From the NCBI GenBank assembly GCA_947501105.1, contig CANMUP010000002.1:434001-498000 (forward strand): a stretch of 64,000 bases of DNA, written 5' to 3'. Shown in pieces: positions 18,401-26,100 of the stretch (its first letter is position 1; the number at the start of each line of letters is the position of its first letter). The position numbers and the translations under genes were made by a program. This DNA is from an uncultured Flaviramulus sp. (GTDB taxonomy: Bacteria > Bacteroidota > Bacteroidia > Flavobacteriales > Flavobacteriaceae). The notes beneath the pieces were generated by a model. It was not told the origin of the DNA, made no database searches, and worked only from the letters and a program-made list of their open reading frames with translations.

Positions 18401-18992
18401 TATTGTACAAGACACAAATGGAGATGGAGTAATCACATCTGATGATAGAGCAATGCAGGGAGATTTTAATCCAGATTTTACTTATGGTTTTGGGTTTACA
18501 TTAAATTACAAAGGTTTTGATTTATCTGCTCAATTCACTGGAATTGAAGGGAGAAAAGTTTCAGATCATATAATTAACCGTACTGAAAGTGGAGAGGGTT
18601 TCTTTATTCCATCTCAGCATTATTTTGATAACTATTTTAACGATCGCAATCCAGATGGATTCTTTAGAAGACCTGATTTTTCTAGTTTTTCATCAGCTGG
18701 AAGACTAACAAGAAAATCAAACCTTTCAGTACTTGATGGTGACTACTTTAGACTCAGAAGTTTACAAATAGGGTATACATTACCAAGTAGTATAATTGAC
18801 AAATTAAGTATTGATAACTTAAGACTATACTTCACAGGAAACAACCTGTTTAATATCACAAAATTTAGAGGGTATAATTCTGATGGAGTAGATACAAGGT
18901 CAAATGAAAGACAGTCGTTGTCCCGAGGTTATATTGATTCATCAAGTCCATTGACTCGATTTATGGCCATAGGAATGGATATCAAATTTTAA
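15498..18992 (+). CDS. SusC/RagA TonB-dependent receptor with STN signalling domain (second system)
   Basis: 1164 aa. Order of parts: signal region with a second Met (MIIMRTFIFLCC), STN domain about 45-115 (KVKEDKVLTVDEVFDLIMEQ), carboxypeptidase-regulatory-like domain about 133-205 (ISGEITDASGQPLPGANILE), TonB box LDEVVVVGYGT, plug (VVDGNPL, ISILKDAASAAIYGSRASNG), and the barrel with typical SusC strands (LSASIRRDGSSRFG, YFRLRSLQIGYTLP, LRLYFTGNNLFNITKF). The STN domain fits control through the upstream FecR. It follows the more common SusC pattern than the left one. Substrate by context is a glycerophosphodiester or phospholipid-derived molecule, which is inference. Confidence 0.96.
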   Translation: MEIKLTNACFQYRKRLLMIIMRTFIFLCCTMVFALAPNNVISQNSKIKVKEDKVLTVDEVFDLIMEQTDYKFFYEEGIFKDFPKVHLKKGTLKTNKLLNRTLSQGNLNIIVTDNNAILIQEKPKESITSDQQHKISGEITDASGQPLPGANILEKGTTNGTQTDFDGKFSLNVSNENAILVVSYIGFLSQEISVNNQETITVALLEDAAKLDEVVVVGYGTSTKEKFNGSVSKVNSKTLNNYSSANFEQALAGTVSGVQILGNSKNPGDNSVIQIRGLSTLTAGTNPLIVVDGNPLSEGSSLSSVNTNDIETISILKDAASAAIYGSRASNGVILITTKKGNKGKLKVTYNGYVGFQQRIDKFEVTDAYDTALFDLDARNFGYISGGSGRSITDDNATRDANGGGKRSRIPTYLQGYIDGTPGLTNTNWNDAVFRDAMQQNHYLNLSGGNEKSDYSISFGHLDQDNIIIASGYKRYTNNIRFNSQISDRVKFGINTNISMSDATPTGERAWSQTLLGRGRQADPAFTVTLMQPYYPIYNADGSLSIAAQLDDNNQNWDGPISENTIAHVLLSDFTRKGFRLFGNTFVEIEPIDDLKFKTSFGGDYSTSVEEFFSPSTFGNYRTPVASNPAQAAKYDTKRENFIIENLLSYKKTIKSHTIDALFGYSYQQEFRNETDLESRDFADDNIRSVSGATSITATSRSSKWALESYFSRLQYDFDNKYTLSASIRRDGSSRFGANTKYGNFASVSAGWVLSNESFFPEDKLINYAKLRASLGQTGNNQIGDFGSVALITPDNYAIGGSLTSGVYTSTSPNADLSWETNTAVNFGIDLGFLQNKLFFTAEYYTSKTTDLLLDVPVPQQSGFSQSLQNIGELENKGVEFELKGRNFNIGELKIGFNANISQSKNKVLALGNGQSQIIFSSGVDFITKVGEPVAQFYNYNVTGVYKSQSEIDNDPITPLSGTEVGDYIVQDTNGDGVITSDDRAMQGDFNPDFTYGFGFTLNYKGFDLSAQFTGIEGRKVSDHIINRTESGEGFFIPSQHYFDNYFNDRNPDGFFRRPDFSSFSSAGRLTRKSNLSVLDGDYFRLRSLQIGYTLPSSIIDKLSIDNLRLYFTGNNLFNITKFRGYNSDGVDTRSNERQSLSRGYIDSSSPLTRFMAIGMDIKF

Positions 18993-19011
18993 TTAATAAA
19001 AAAATACTAAA

Positions 19012-20424
19012 ATGAATATCAAATTAAATATTATAACTATAGCCTTAATATCGTTGGTTTTAGGGTCTTGTTCAGAGAAGTTAGATTTGTCCCCAATAAC
19101 GGAAAAGGCAGCAAATAATTTTTATTCTAGTGAGCAAGAAATTGAAAGCGCTATAATAGGAGCTTATGCTCAACTTCAAAATGGAGGTCTTTACGGACTG
19201 GATTTAATAGGAGTTGGTGAAATACCAGGAGAAGATACTTTTGAGGAAATTGCGGCAAACGATGGTGGACGCTTTGGTCAATTAGATGATTTTTCTACAA
19301 ATGCAGGAAATGATTTGGTGGGAGACATATGGAGAGAATCCTATGAAGGAATTCAAAGAGTTAATATTGTTCTTAATAGAATTACAGATGTAGAATATGA
19401 AAATAATACTATAAAGAATAACAGGATTGGTGAAATGAAATTCCTTAGGGGTTTGCTGTACTTTAATCTTGTAAGATTGTATGGTGGAGTTCCATTGGCT
19501 CTTGAAGAAACAACTAATCCTTCTGATTATTTTGGACAAAGTCGTGCTTCGGTATCAGATATTTATGCTCAAATTGAATTAGATTTAAGCGATGCGATTC
19601 AAAATCTTCCACCAGATACTGATAAATTGGTAGGAAGACCGGCTAAAGGAGCTGCTCAAGCATTATTTGCCGATGTACAGATGAACCTGGGCGATTATAG
19701 CGAGGCTGTTACAATTCTTGGACCGCTTGTTAGTTCTGGGAATTACAGTTTAATGTCAACAACAGCAGAAATTTTTGGAGTTGCAAATGAAGGTAATTCA
19801 GAAACCTTATTTGAAGTTCAGTTTGCCAGCGGCGTTGATGGCAATAACGAAGGAGAACCAGCTGCATCGCAATTCAGACCATCTGGTACTACAGCAAATG
19901 CAAAGGGGCATAATTTGCCTTCTGAAGAATTTGTTGCTCTATATGAGGCAGGTGATACACGTATGAATGATTATGTAGGCATAGATGCAGCAGCTAATCC
20001 ATTCTACTTCTCTTTGAAATATGAAGTGTCTACAACTGGGGCTAATGATGGTGGCTCGGACCATATTATTATTAGATTCGCTGATGTGCTGTTAAAATAC
20101 GCAGAGGCATTAAATGAATCAGGAGGAGCAAATGCCGCACAGTATCTTAACATGGTTAGAAATAGAGCAGGTTTAGCAAATACAACCGCTACTACGCAAA
20201 GCGAACTGAGAGATGCCATAGAAATGGAAAGAAGGTTTGAGTTTATAGGAGAAGGGCATCGCTGGTTTGATTTAAAGAGAACTGGAGAAGCAATTCAGAC
20301 TATGAATGCATGGTTTACAGCCAATAATAAAAATATAACTATAAATGCAGATAATCTTATTTTGCCTATTCCTCAAAGTCAAATAGATACAGATCCTGCG
20401 ATTACTCAAAACTCTGGGTATTAA
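19012..20424 (+). CDS. SusD/RagB-family nutrient-binding lipoprotein (second system)
   Basis: 470 aa lipoprotein with lipobox VLGSC. The N-terminal SusD-like_3 region (LDLSPITEKAANNFYSSEQE) is followed by TPR helices (FLRGLLYFNLVRLYGGVPL) and the C-terminal SusD domain (IIIRFADVLLKYAEALNE, EMERRFEFIGEGHRWFDLKR, ending ILPIPQSQIDTDPAITQN). It starts 19 bp after susC and forms the lid of that transporter. This is a classical SusD, unlike the SusD-like_2 type of the left system, so the two pairs are not simply recent copies. Confidence 0.96.
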   Translation: MNIKLNIITIALISLVLGSCSEKLDLSPITEKAANNFYSSEQEIESAIIGAYAQLQNGGLYGLDLIGVGEIPGEDTFEEIAANDGGRFGQLDDFSTNAGNDLVGDIWRESYEGIQRVNIVLNRITDVEYENNTIKNNRIGEMKFLRGLLYFNLVRLYGGVPLALEETTNPSDYFGQSRASVSDIYAQIELDLSDAIQNLPPDTDKLVGRPAKGAAQALFADVQMNLGDYSEAVTILGPLVSSGNYSLMSTTAEIFGVANEGNSETLFEVQFASGVDGNNEGEPAASQFRPSGTTANAKGHNLPSEEFVALYEAGDTRMNDYVGIDAAANPFYFSLKYEVSTTGANDGGSDHIIIRFADVLLKYAEALNESGGANAAQYLNMVRNRAGLANTTATTQSELRDAIEMERRFEFIGEGHRWFDLKRTGEAIQTMNAWFTANNKNITINADNLILPIPQSQIDTDPAITQNSGY

Positions 20425-20466
20425 AAATAAACAAGAATAGTTTTTTTTTGAATTTAGTTTATTAAT

Positions 20467-20492
20467 GAATAAGGGGAGAAATCCCCTTGTTC
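20467..20492 (+). terminator. Strong hairpin after susD
   Basis: GAATAAGGGG (20467-20476) and CCCCTTGTTC (20483-20492) form a 10-bp stem with a 6-nt loop 43 bp after the SusD stop. There is no T run directly after it, so it may stabilise the susCD mRNA end or attenuate read-through into the phosphodiesterase gene rather than be a standard terminator. Confidence 0.5.
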
Positions 20493-20607
20493 ATAATAAC
20501 TTAATTAGTCCTTTTTTTCAATATCAAATTTCTGAATAAAGTGATTGTGTTTGTGAATTTAGAATAGATTAATATTTAGAAAACAGAAATAAAATAATTA
20601 TATAATA

Positions 20608-21540
20608 ATGAAAGCATATTTTTATATACTTCTTTTTTTTATGGCATTAATGTCTTGCAATAAAAAGGCATTAATTAAAAATAAAAAAAGTGAAAAGGAG
20701 TTTAAAATCTCTTCAATTCAAGAAAAGATTGCAAACTTTAAAGATTCAAAAAATAAAGAAATCATTGTGGTAGCCCATCGTGCAGATTGGCGCAATGCAC
20801 CAGAGAACTCATTACAAGCCATACAAAACTGTATCGATATGGGTGTAGATATGGTAGAAATTGATGTTAGAAAAACAAAAGACAATCAACTAGTTGTTAT
20901 TCATGATAGAACAATAGATAGAACCACAACAGGAAAAGGCTATGTTAAAGACTGGTCACTAGATTCATTAAAAACTTTACGATTAAAAGATGGGTTAGGA
21001 GTGCCAACACAGCATAGGATACCAACCCTTAAGGAAGCATTATTGGTTACTAAAGACAAGATATTGGTCAATTTAGATAAGAGCTACGATATTTTTGATG
21101 AGTGTTATGAAATCATCAAAGAAACACAAACCCAAGACCAAGTCATTATTAAAGGAGCTATAAGTAAACCAGAAGTCGAGCAAGAATTCGGGCAGTATTT
21201 AGATAAAGTTCTTTTTATGCCTGTAGTAAGACTTCATAAACCTGGAGCCAAAGAAATAGTAGATCAATACATGCTGTTGTCTCCTCCCGAAGCCATAGAG
21301 TTTACTGCTAAATATGATACACTTCAAGGTATAAACAGATTTAAAAAACTAAGAGAACAAGGAACAAGTGTTTGGGTAAATTCTCTTTGGCCACAACACA
21401 ATGGCGGACATGATGATGAAAAAGCAGCCGTAAATCCTTCAGTATATGATTGGTATATAAATAATGATGTAGATATCATTCAAACCGATAGACCTCAATT
21501 ACTCTTAAATTATTTGAGAAGCAAAGGACTTCACAATTAA
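20608..21540 (+). CDS. Lipoprotein glycerophosphodiester phosphodiesterase
   Basis: 310 aa, lipoprotein signal with lipobox ALMSC, so it acts outside the cytoplasm. GDPD motifs are present: the catalytic His-Arg (H57-R58) in VVAHRADWRNAPENS, the metal ligands in VEIDVRKTKD, and the second His in VVIHDRTIDRTTTGKG. The family hydrolyses glycerophosphodiesters to sn-glycerol 3-phosphate and an alcohol. It follows susD by 183 bp and has a strong terminator after it. It is paralogous to the enzyme at 23591-24547. Some relatives of this fold act on other phosphodiesters, so the exact substrate is open. Confidence 0.92.
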   Translation: MKAYFYILLFFMALMSCNKKALIKNKKSEKEFKISSIQEKIANFKDSKNKEIIVVAHRADWRNAPENSLQAIQNCIDMGVDMVEIDVRKTKDNQLVVIHDRTIDRTTTGKGYVKDWSLDSLKTLRLKDGLGVPTQHRIPTLKEALLVTKDKILVNLDKSYDIFDECYEIIKETQTQDQVIIKGAISKPEVEQEFGQYLDKVLFMPVVRLHKPGAKEIVDQYMLLSPPEAIEFTAKYDTLQGINRFKKLREQGTSVWVNSLWPQHNGGHDDEKAAVNPSVYDWYINNDVDIIQTDRPQLLLNYLRSKGLHN

Positions 21541-21580
21541 GAATCGTATTTTTTTTTTCATATATGATTGAATTAGTTTG

Positions 21581-21611
21581 ATAAGCGCAGTTGAGTGGCT
21601 GCGCTTATTTT
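21581..21611 (+). terminator. Rho-independent terminator after the first phosphodiesterase gene
   Basis: ATAAGCGCAG (21581-21590) and CTGCGCTTAT (21599-21608) form a perfect 10-bp stem with an 8-nt loop, followed by a T-rich tract. It separates susCD-phosphodiesterase from the downstream permease operon. Confidence 0.85.
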
Positions 21612-21644
21612 TTAATAGAAATAGCTTTATAAAAAATAGAATGC

Positions 21645-22949
21645 ATGATAAATTATTTTAAAAAGTCATTACCTCAAGAATCTAATAAAACAGATGAAGA
21701 AAAAAAAGCGCTTTATAAGAAATTAAAATGGCAGGTCTTTATTTCTGCTACTTTAGGATATGGGTTATACTATGTATGTCGTTTAAGTTTAAATGTGGTT
21801 AAAAAACCTATAGTAGATAGCGGACTTTTAACCGAAACAGAACTTGGTATTATTGGGTCTGCGTTATTTTTCTCGTATGCCATAGGAAAGTTTACAAATG
21901 GCTTTTTAGCAGATCATAGCAATATAAAACGGTTTATGTCTGTAGGACTTTTAGTGTCTTCTTTAGCAAACTTAATTATGGGTTTTACCAGTAGCTTCTT
22001 ATTTTTTGCTATATGTTGGGGTGTTAATGGTTGGGTGCAATCTATGGGAGCGCCTTCAAGTGTAGTGTCTTTATCACGGTGGTATAAAGATAAAGAGCGT
22101 GGGAGTTTTTATGGGTTTTGGAGTACGAGTCATAATATTGGGGAAGCTATAACCTATATACTTACAGCCGTAGTAGCCTCTTATTTTGGATGGCAATGGG
22201 GTTTTAGAGCTGCTGCTATAGTAGGTGTTTTAGGTGCTTTAATGATTGCTATATTTTTTCATGATACTCCGGAAAGCAAAGGTTTACCAACAGTAAATGA
22301 AGATTTTAGTAAAAAGAAATCATCAACTTGGAATGAGCAAAAAGGGGTTTTAAAAAACCCCTACGTATGGTTGCTAGCTTTATCTAGTGCTTTTATGTAT
22401 ATATCCAGATATGCGGTAAACAGTTGGGGACCTTATTATTTTGAAGCTGCAAAAGGGTATACGCTTACTCAAGCTAATAGTTTAGTAGCTATAAGTGCAG
22501 TATGTGGTATTTTAGGAACGGCATCTTCAGGATTTGTATCAGATAAATTTTTTAAAGGAAGAAGAAACGCACCAGCACTTATTTTCGGACTCATGAATGT
22601 ACTAGGGATTTCACTTTTTCTACTTGGACCAAAAAATGTTTGGTGGGTTGATGTGACAAGTATGGTGATTTTTGGGTTAGCCATAGGTGGTTTAATTTGT
22701 TATTTAGGAGGCTTAATGGCAGTGGATATCGCATCAAAAAAAGCATCAGGAGCAGCTTTAGGCATTGTTGGAATTATGAGTTATGCTGCCGCAGGCATTC
22801 AAGATATTGCTAGTGGGTATCTTATTGAAAACAACAAAGCAATTGTTGATGGAGAAACCATTTATAATTTCGATACTATTACTATATTTTGGATTGGAGC
22901 TGCAATTCTGTCTTTTGTATTAGCATTATTTACTTGGAAGAAAACTTGA
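21645..22949 (+). CDS. OPA-type MFS transporter, probable glycerol-3-phosphate permease
   Basis: 434 aa with about 12 membrane segments. It belongs to the GlpT/UhpT branch: KWQVFISATLGYGLYYVCRLSLNV (here YYVCRLSLNVVKKP), FTNGFLADHSNIKRF, and WGVNGWVQSMGAPS in helix 4. GlpT relatives import sn-glycerol 3-phosphate in exchange for phosphate. The gene lies between two extracytoplasmic phosphodiesterases that would release just that compound, so the glycerol-3-phosphate role is a good inference. It begins a compact set: 8 bp to the HAD gene, then 18 bp to the second phosphodiesterase. Confidence 0.9.
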   Translation: MINYFKKSLPQESNKTDEEKKALYKKLKWQVFISATLGYGLYYVCRLSLNVVKKPIVDSGLLTETELGIIGSALFFSYAIGKFTNGFLADHSNIKRFMSVGLLVSSLANLIMGFTSSFLFFAICWGVNGWVQSMGAPSSVVSLSRWYKDKERGSFYGFWSTSHNIGEAITYILTAVVASYFGWQWGFRAAAIVGVLGALMIAIFFHDTPESKGLPTVNEDFSKKKSSTWNEQKGVLKNPYVWLLALSSAFMYISRYAVNSWGPYYFEAAKGYTLTQANSLVAISAVCGILGTASSGFVSDKFFKGRRNAPALIFGLMNVLGISLFLLGPKNVWWVDVTSMVIFGLAIGGLICYLGGLMAVDIASKKASGAALGIVGIMSYAAAGIQDIASGYLIENNKAIVDGETIYNFDTITIFWIGAAILSFVLALFTWKKT

Positions 22950-22957
22950 AATAAAAG

Positions 22958-23572
22958 ATGAATAAAATTAAAAATATTGTTTTTGATTTAGGAGGAGTTA
23001 TAATGAATCTTAATGTTCCTAAAACTATTGAGGAGTTTGAAAGGTTAGGAATAACTAACATTGTAAATAGTACTGGACACCACTATACGGATTCTATTTT
23101 TTATGATTTTGAGATTGGAGCAGTATCAGAAGATGAATTTGTAAATAGACTTTCTGAGGTATCAAATTCTAATATATCTTATAAAGCCATTAAAGAGGCT
23201 TGGAATGCTATGATATTGAATATGCCTAAAGAAAGAATTGAAATGCTTATTAATTTAAAAAATGATTATAAACTATACCTTTTAAGTAATACAAACAGTA
23301 TACATCAAGAAAAATTTGAAAGAGAATTCAAAATTCATAATGGCTATGATTTTAAAGATTTATTCAATAAAGTATATTATTCTCATCAAGTAGGAATTAG
23401 AAAACCAGAAGAAGAAATATTTCATTTTGTTCTTAAATCAAGTAAATTAGAAGCAAAAGAAACTCTTTTTATTGATGATTCATTTGAAAACATAAAAGTT
23501 GCTCAAAAAGCTGGAATTCAAACGTATCATATAAATTACAAAAACACATTAAATAGTTTGTTTAATAATTAA
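22958..23572 (+). CDS. HAD-superfamily (IA, YihX-like) phosphatase
   Basis: 204 aa cytoplasmic hydrolase. Motif I is FDLGGV with the nucleophile D10, motif II is LLSNTN, the Lys motif is GIRKPEEEIF and motif IV is FIDDSFEN. The Gly in place of the second motif-I Asp is usual in YihX-type members. Family members dephosphorylate sugar phosphates and related compounds. Between a GlpT-like permease and a phosphodiesterase it could act on glycerol 3-phosphate, but this is only context. Confidence 0.88.
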   Translation: MNKIKNIVFDLGGVIMNLNVPKTIEEFERLGITNIVNSTGHHYTDSIFYDFEIGAVSEDEFVNRLSEVSNSNISYKAIKEAWNAMILNMPKERIEMLINLKNDYKLYLLSNTNSIHQEKFEREFKIHNGYDFKDLFNKVYYSHQVGIRKPEEEIFHFVLKSSKLEAKETLFIDDSFENIKVAQKAGIQTYHINYKNTLNSLFNN

Positions 23573-23590
23573 TATATAATAACAGTGGTT

Positions 23591-24547
23591 ATGAAAAATA
23601 TAATATTCGTTTCATTATTGATAGTTTTCTTTATCTCTTGTAAAGGTGATAAGAAAGATAAAACAGAATTCAAAATATCTGATAATAAGAGTTCTAGTCT
23701 TATTTTAAATAAATTAAAAAACCCATCTTCAGAATATATATTAACTGTTGCTCATAGAGGAGACTGGAGAAATGCTCCAGAAAACTCTGTTGATGCAATT
23801 AAAAGAGCTATTGATATGGGAATTGATATTGTTGAAATTGATATTCGAAAAACAAAGGACAATCATTTAATTGTAATGCATGACAAATCTGTTAATAGAA
23901 CGACAACAGGTAAAGGTAAAATAGCAGAAATATTATTGGATTCAATTCAAAAGCTTGTACTTAAAAATGGAGCTGGGATGCCTACAAAGCATGAAGTGCC
24001 AACACTTAAGGAAGTTATGAATTTTGTAAAAGGTAAACCTGTATTACTTAATTTGGATAAAGCCTGGGATAATTTACCAGAAAGCTACGCAGTTTTAAAA
24101 GAAACGGGAACAATAAACCAAGCTATTTTCAAGGGTAATGATCCATTGCATGTCATGAGAGAAAAGCATGGAAAGCTAATGGATAGTATTAATTATATGC
24201 CTATGGTGTGGCCAATTAACTATAACATTTATGGAGAAACTTCAGAAGCACCTGATGTTTATGCTAAAGGGTTTATTGATAAATATAACCCAATTGCATT
24301 TGAGGTTATTTATGATAAAGAAGATTCTCCTGTAATAGATGCCATTGCTTTAATGAAGAAAGAAAATATTTCAGTTTGGGTCAATACATTATGGGATGAA
24401 TTATGCGCAGGTCATACAGATGATAAGGCTTTAGAAAATCCAGATGCACATTGGGGATGGATTATAGAAAAAGGAGCCAATGTTATTCAAACTGATCGTC
24501 CTAAAGAATTAATGGAATATCTAAAAGGCGAAGGGTTGCATGATTAA
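23591..24547 (+). CDS. Second lipoprotein glycerophosphodiester phosphodiesterase
   Basis: 318 aa from the ATG at 23591; a GTG two codons upstream is less likely. Lipobox FFISC follows a hydrophobic stretch, so it is extracytoplasmic. GDPD motifs: VAHRGDWRNAPENS with H55-R56, VEIDIRKTKD, and VMHDKSVNRTTTGKG. A late WVNTLWDELCAGHTDD insert with the same pattern as the first enzyme (WVNSLWPQHNGGHDDE) shows both belong to one subgroup. It ends the permease-HAD operon. Why two related enzymes are kept in one locus is not clear; they may differ in headgroup preference. Confidence 0.92.
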   Translation: MKNIIFVSLLIVFFISCKGDKKDKTEFKISDNKSSSLILNKLKNPSSEYILTVAHRGDWRNAPENSVDAIKRAIDMGIDIVEIDIRKTKDNHLIVMHDKSVNRTTTGKGKIAEILLDSIQKLVLKNGAGMPTKHEVPTLKEVMNFVKGKPVLLNLDKAWDNLPESYAVLKETGTINQAIFKGNDPLHVMREKHGKLMDSINYMPMVWPINYNIYGETSEAPDVYAKGFIDKYNPIAFEVIYDKEDSPVIDAIALMKKENISVWVNTLWDELCAGHTDDKALENPDAHWGWIIEKGANVIQTDRPKELMEYLKGEGLHD

Positions 24548-24636
24548 TAATTGATTATTAAAAACTAAATTATTTAAAATTTGATAATTCGTGTTAAGGT
24601 TTTCTTGTTTTATTTCTGTTTTGTTATGTTTAGCTT

Positions 24637-24644
24637 TAAATTTG
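24637..24644 (+). promoter_or_regulatory. Bacteroidota -7 box before manA
   Basis: TAAATTTG fits TAnnTTTG, 28 bp before the manA ATG. A TTTG upstream (24620-24623) is too close for a normal -33 box. It suggests manA has its own start, apart from the phosphodiesterase operon. Confidence 0.4.
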
Positions 24645-24672
24645 CATTGCACTAATCAATAACTTAAAGAAG

Positions 24673-25875
24673 ATGCCTAAATTATTTGCTCTTAAAGGAA
24701 AAATTCAAAATTACGCTTGGGGCGGAACCAAGTTTATTCCTGAATTACTAGGGCTTGAAAGTAATGACGATAAATGCGCAGAATATTGGTTAGGTGCACA
24801 CGTAAATGCTCCCTCTGTAATATCGACACCTGAGGGCAACCAAAATTTAGATAGCTATTTAGCGTCTCATAGTGTTGAAAGTTTAGGCAATGAAGTTGTT
24901 GAAAATTTTGGTAGACTTCCTTTTCTGTTTAAAGTATTGGATGTATACGATATGCTATCTATTCAAGTACACCCAACTAAAATTGAAGCTGAAAAAGGAT
25001 TTAGACATGAAAATGAATTAGGGATACCTTTAACGGCCCCTCATAGAAACTATAAAGATGATAACCATAAACCAGAAATCATGGTGGCTCTTAGTGAGTT
25101 TTGGTTATTGCATGGGTTTTTATCTAAAGACAAGTTGGTTGAAAGACTGAGAAATACTCCAGAGTTTGTCAATATGTTGTCCGTTTTTAACGAAGCTGGT
25201 TATTTTGGTTTGTATAAAAGAGTTATGGAGCAATCAGTTGATGAAACAAACCAAATATTAACATCATTAATAAACCGTATAATGCCATTATACTTGCAAG
25301 GTAAGCTGGATAAATCTAGTCCAGATTATTGGGCTGCTAAAGCTGTAGACTCATCAACAGATAAAAGTGTTTTAGACAAAGGCATTTATTCTATCTATTT
25401 TTTCAATATCGTTAAAGCTAATAAAGGTGAAGCTATTTTTCAGGATGCTGGAATTCCTCATGCTTACCTTGAAGGGCAAAACATGGAACTTATGGCAAAT
25501 TCAGATAATGTTTTGCGTGGTGGTTTAACTCCAAAGCATATAGATGTACCTGAGTTATTAAAACATGTAGCTTTTGAAGAAACTATACCAAATGTTATGG
25601 AAGGAAGCTTACAAGAAGATGGTATTGAAAGAATTTACAAAACTCCAGCACCAGATTTTGAGCTTAGCAAAATAGATTTAAAAATATCTGATATCTATAA
25701 ATCTAATACAAAAACTGCTCAAATTTTAATAGTTATTGACGGTGAAGTAGAAATCGTTACAGATAGTAATAAGTTAACTATAGGTAAAGGTGAATCGGCT
25801 TTTTTAGAAGCAGATTGTAAATATGTAATATCTTCTCTATCTAATACAACAATATATAAAGCTACAACACCCTAG
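24673..25875 (+). CDS. manA: Mannose-6-phosphate isomerase, class I
   Basis: 400 aa cytoplasmic zinc enzyme interconverting mannose 6-phosphate and fructose 6-phosphate. Family marks are LKGKIQNYAWGGTKFIPELL (here NYAWGGTKFIPELLG), SIQVHPTKIEAEKGF with metal-ligand His, NHKPEIMVAL, GIPHAYLEGQNMELMANSDN and LRGGLTPKHID. Length and the second cupin half near the C-terminus (VIDGEVEIVTDSN, IGKGESAFLEAD) are normal. It is the last gene of the plus-strand run; a connection to the phosphorus genes is not evident. Confidence 0.95.
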   Translation: MPKLFALKGKIQNYAWGGTKFIPELLGLESNDDKCAEYWLGAHVNAPSVISTPEGNQNLDSYLASHSVESLGNEVVENFGRLPFLFKVLDVYDMLSIQVHPTKIEAEKGFRHENELGIPLTAPHRNYKDDNHKPEIMVALSEFWLLHGFLSKDKLVERLRNTPEFVNMLSVFNEAGYFGLYKRVMEQSVDETNQILTSLINRIMPLYLQGKLDKSSPDYWAAKAVDSSTDKSVLDKGIYSIYFFNIVKANKGEAIFQDAGIPHAYLEGQNMELMANSDNVLRGGLTPKHIDVPELLKHVAFEETIPNVMEGSLQEDGIERIYKTPAPDFELSKIDLKISDIYKSNTKTAQILIVIDGEVEIVTDSNKLTIGKGESAFLEADCKYVISSLSNTTIYKATTP

Positions 25876-25893
25876 AACTTATATTATATAAAA

Positions 25894-26046
25894 TTAATCT
25901 AAAGCATTTTTTGTTACAAACCATCTCCAGCCTATAATTGCCATTTGTAGTTTTGTAGCTTTAGCTAAGTCTAATTGCTTTTTAGAATAACTTGGTAAGA
26001 CCATTTTATTTACCCTTGCTAAAAATTTAAATACTTGCTTTTTCAT
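25894..26046 (-). CDS. Small conserved flavobacterial protein
   Basis: 50 aa from the ATG at 26046, preceded by a clear AAGGA ribosome-binding site (on the minus strand, AGAAGGATCACAAAC before ATG); a longer start 15 codons upstream lacks this. Sequence MKKQVFKFLARVNKMVLPSY with QLDLAKATKLQMAIIGWRW later: basic, one hydrophobic segment. From memory similar short proteins recur in Flavobacteriaceae, sometimes mislabelled SsrA-binding protein. Function unknown. Confidence 0.75.
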   Translation of the reverse strand: MKKQVFKFLARVNKMVLPSYSKKQLDLAKATKLQMAIIGWRWFVTKNALD

Positions 26047-26100
26047 GTTTGTGATCCTTCTTAGAAGGTAAAAATAATAAAACTTATTCATGACTAAGCT

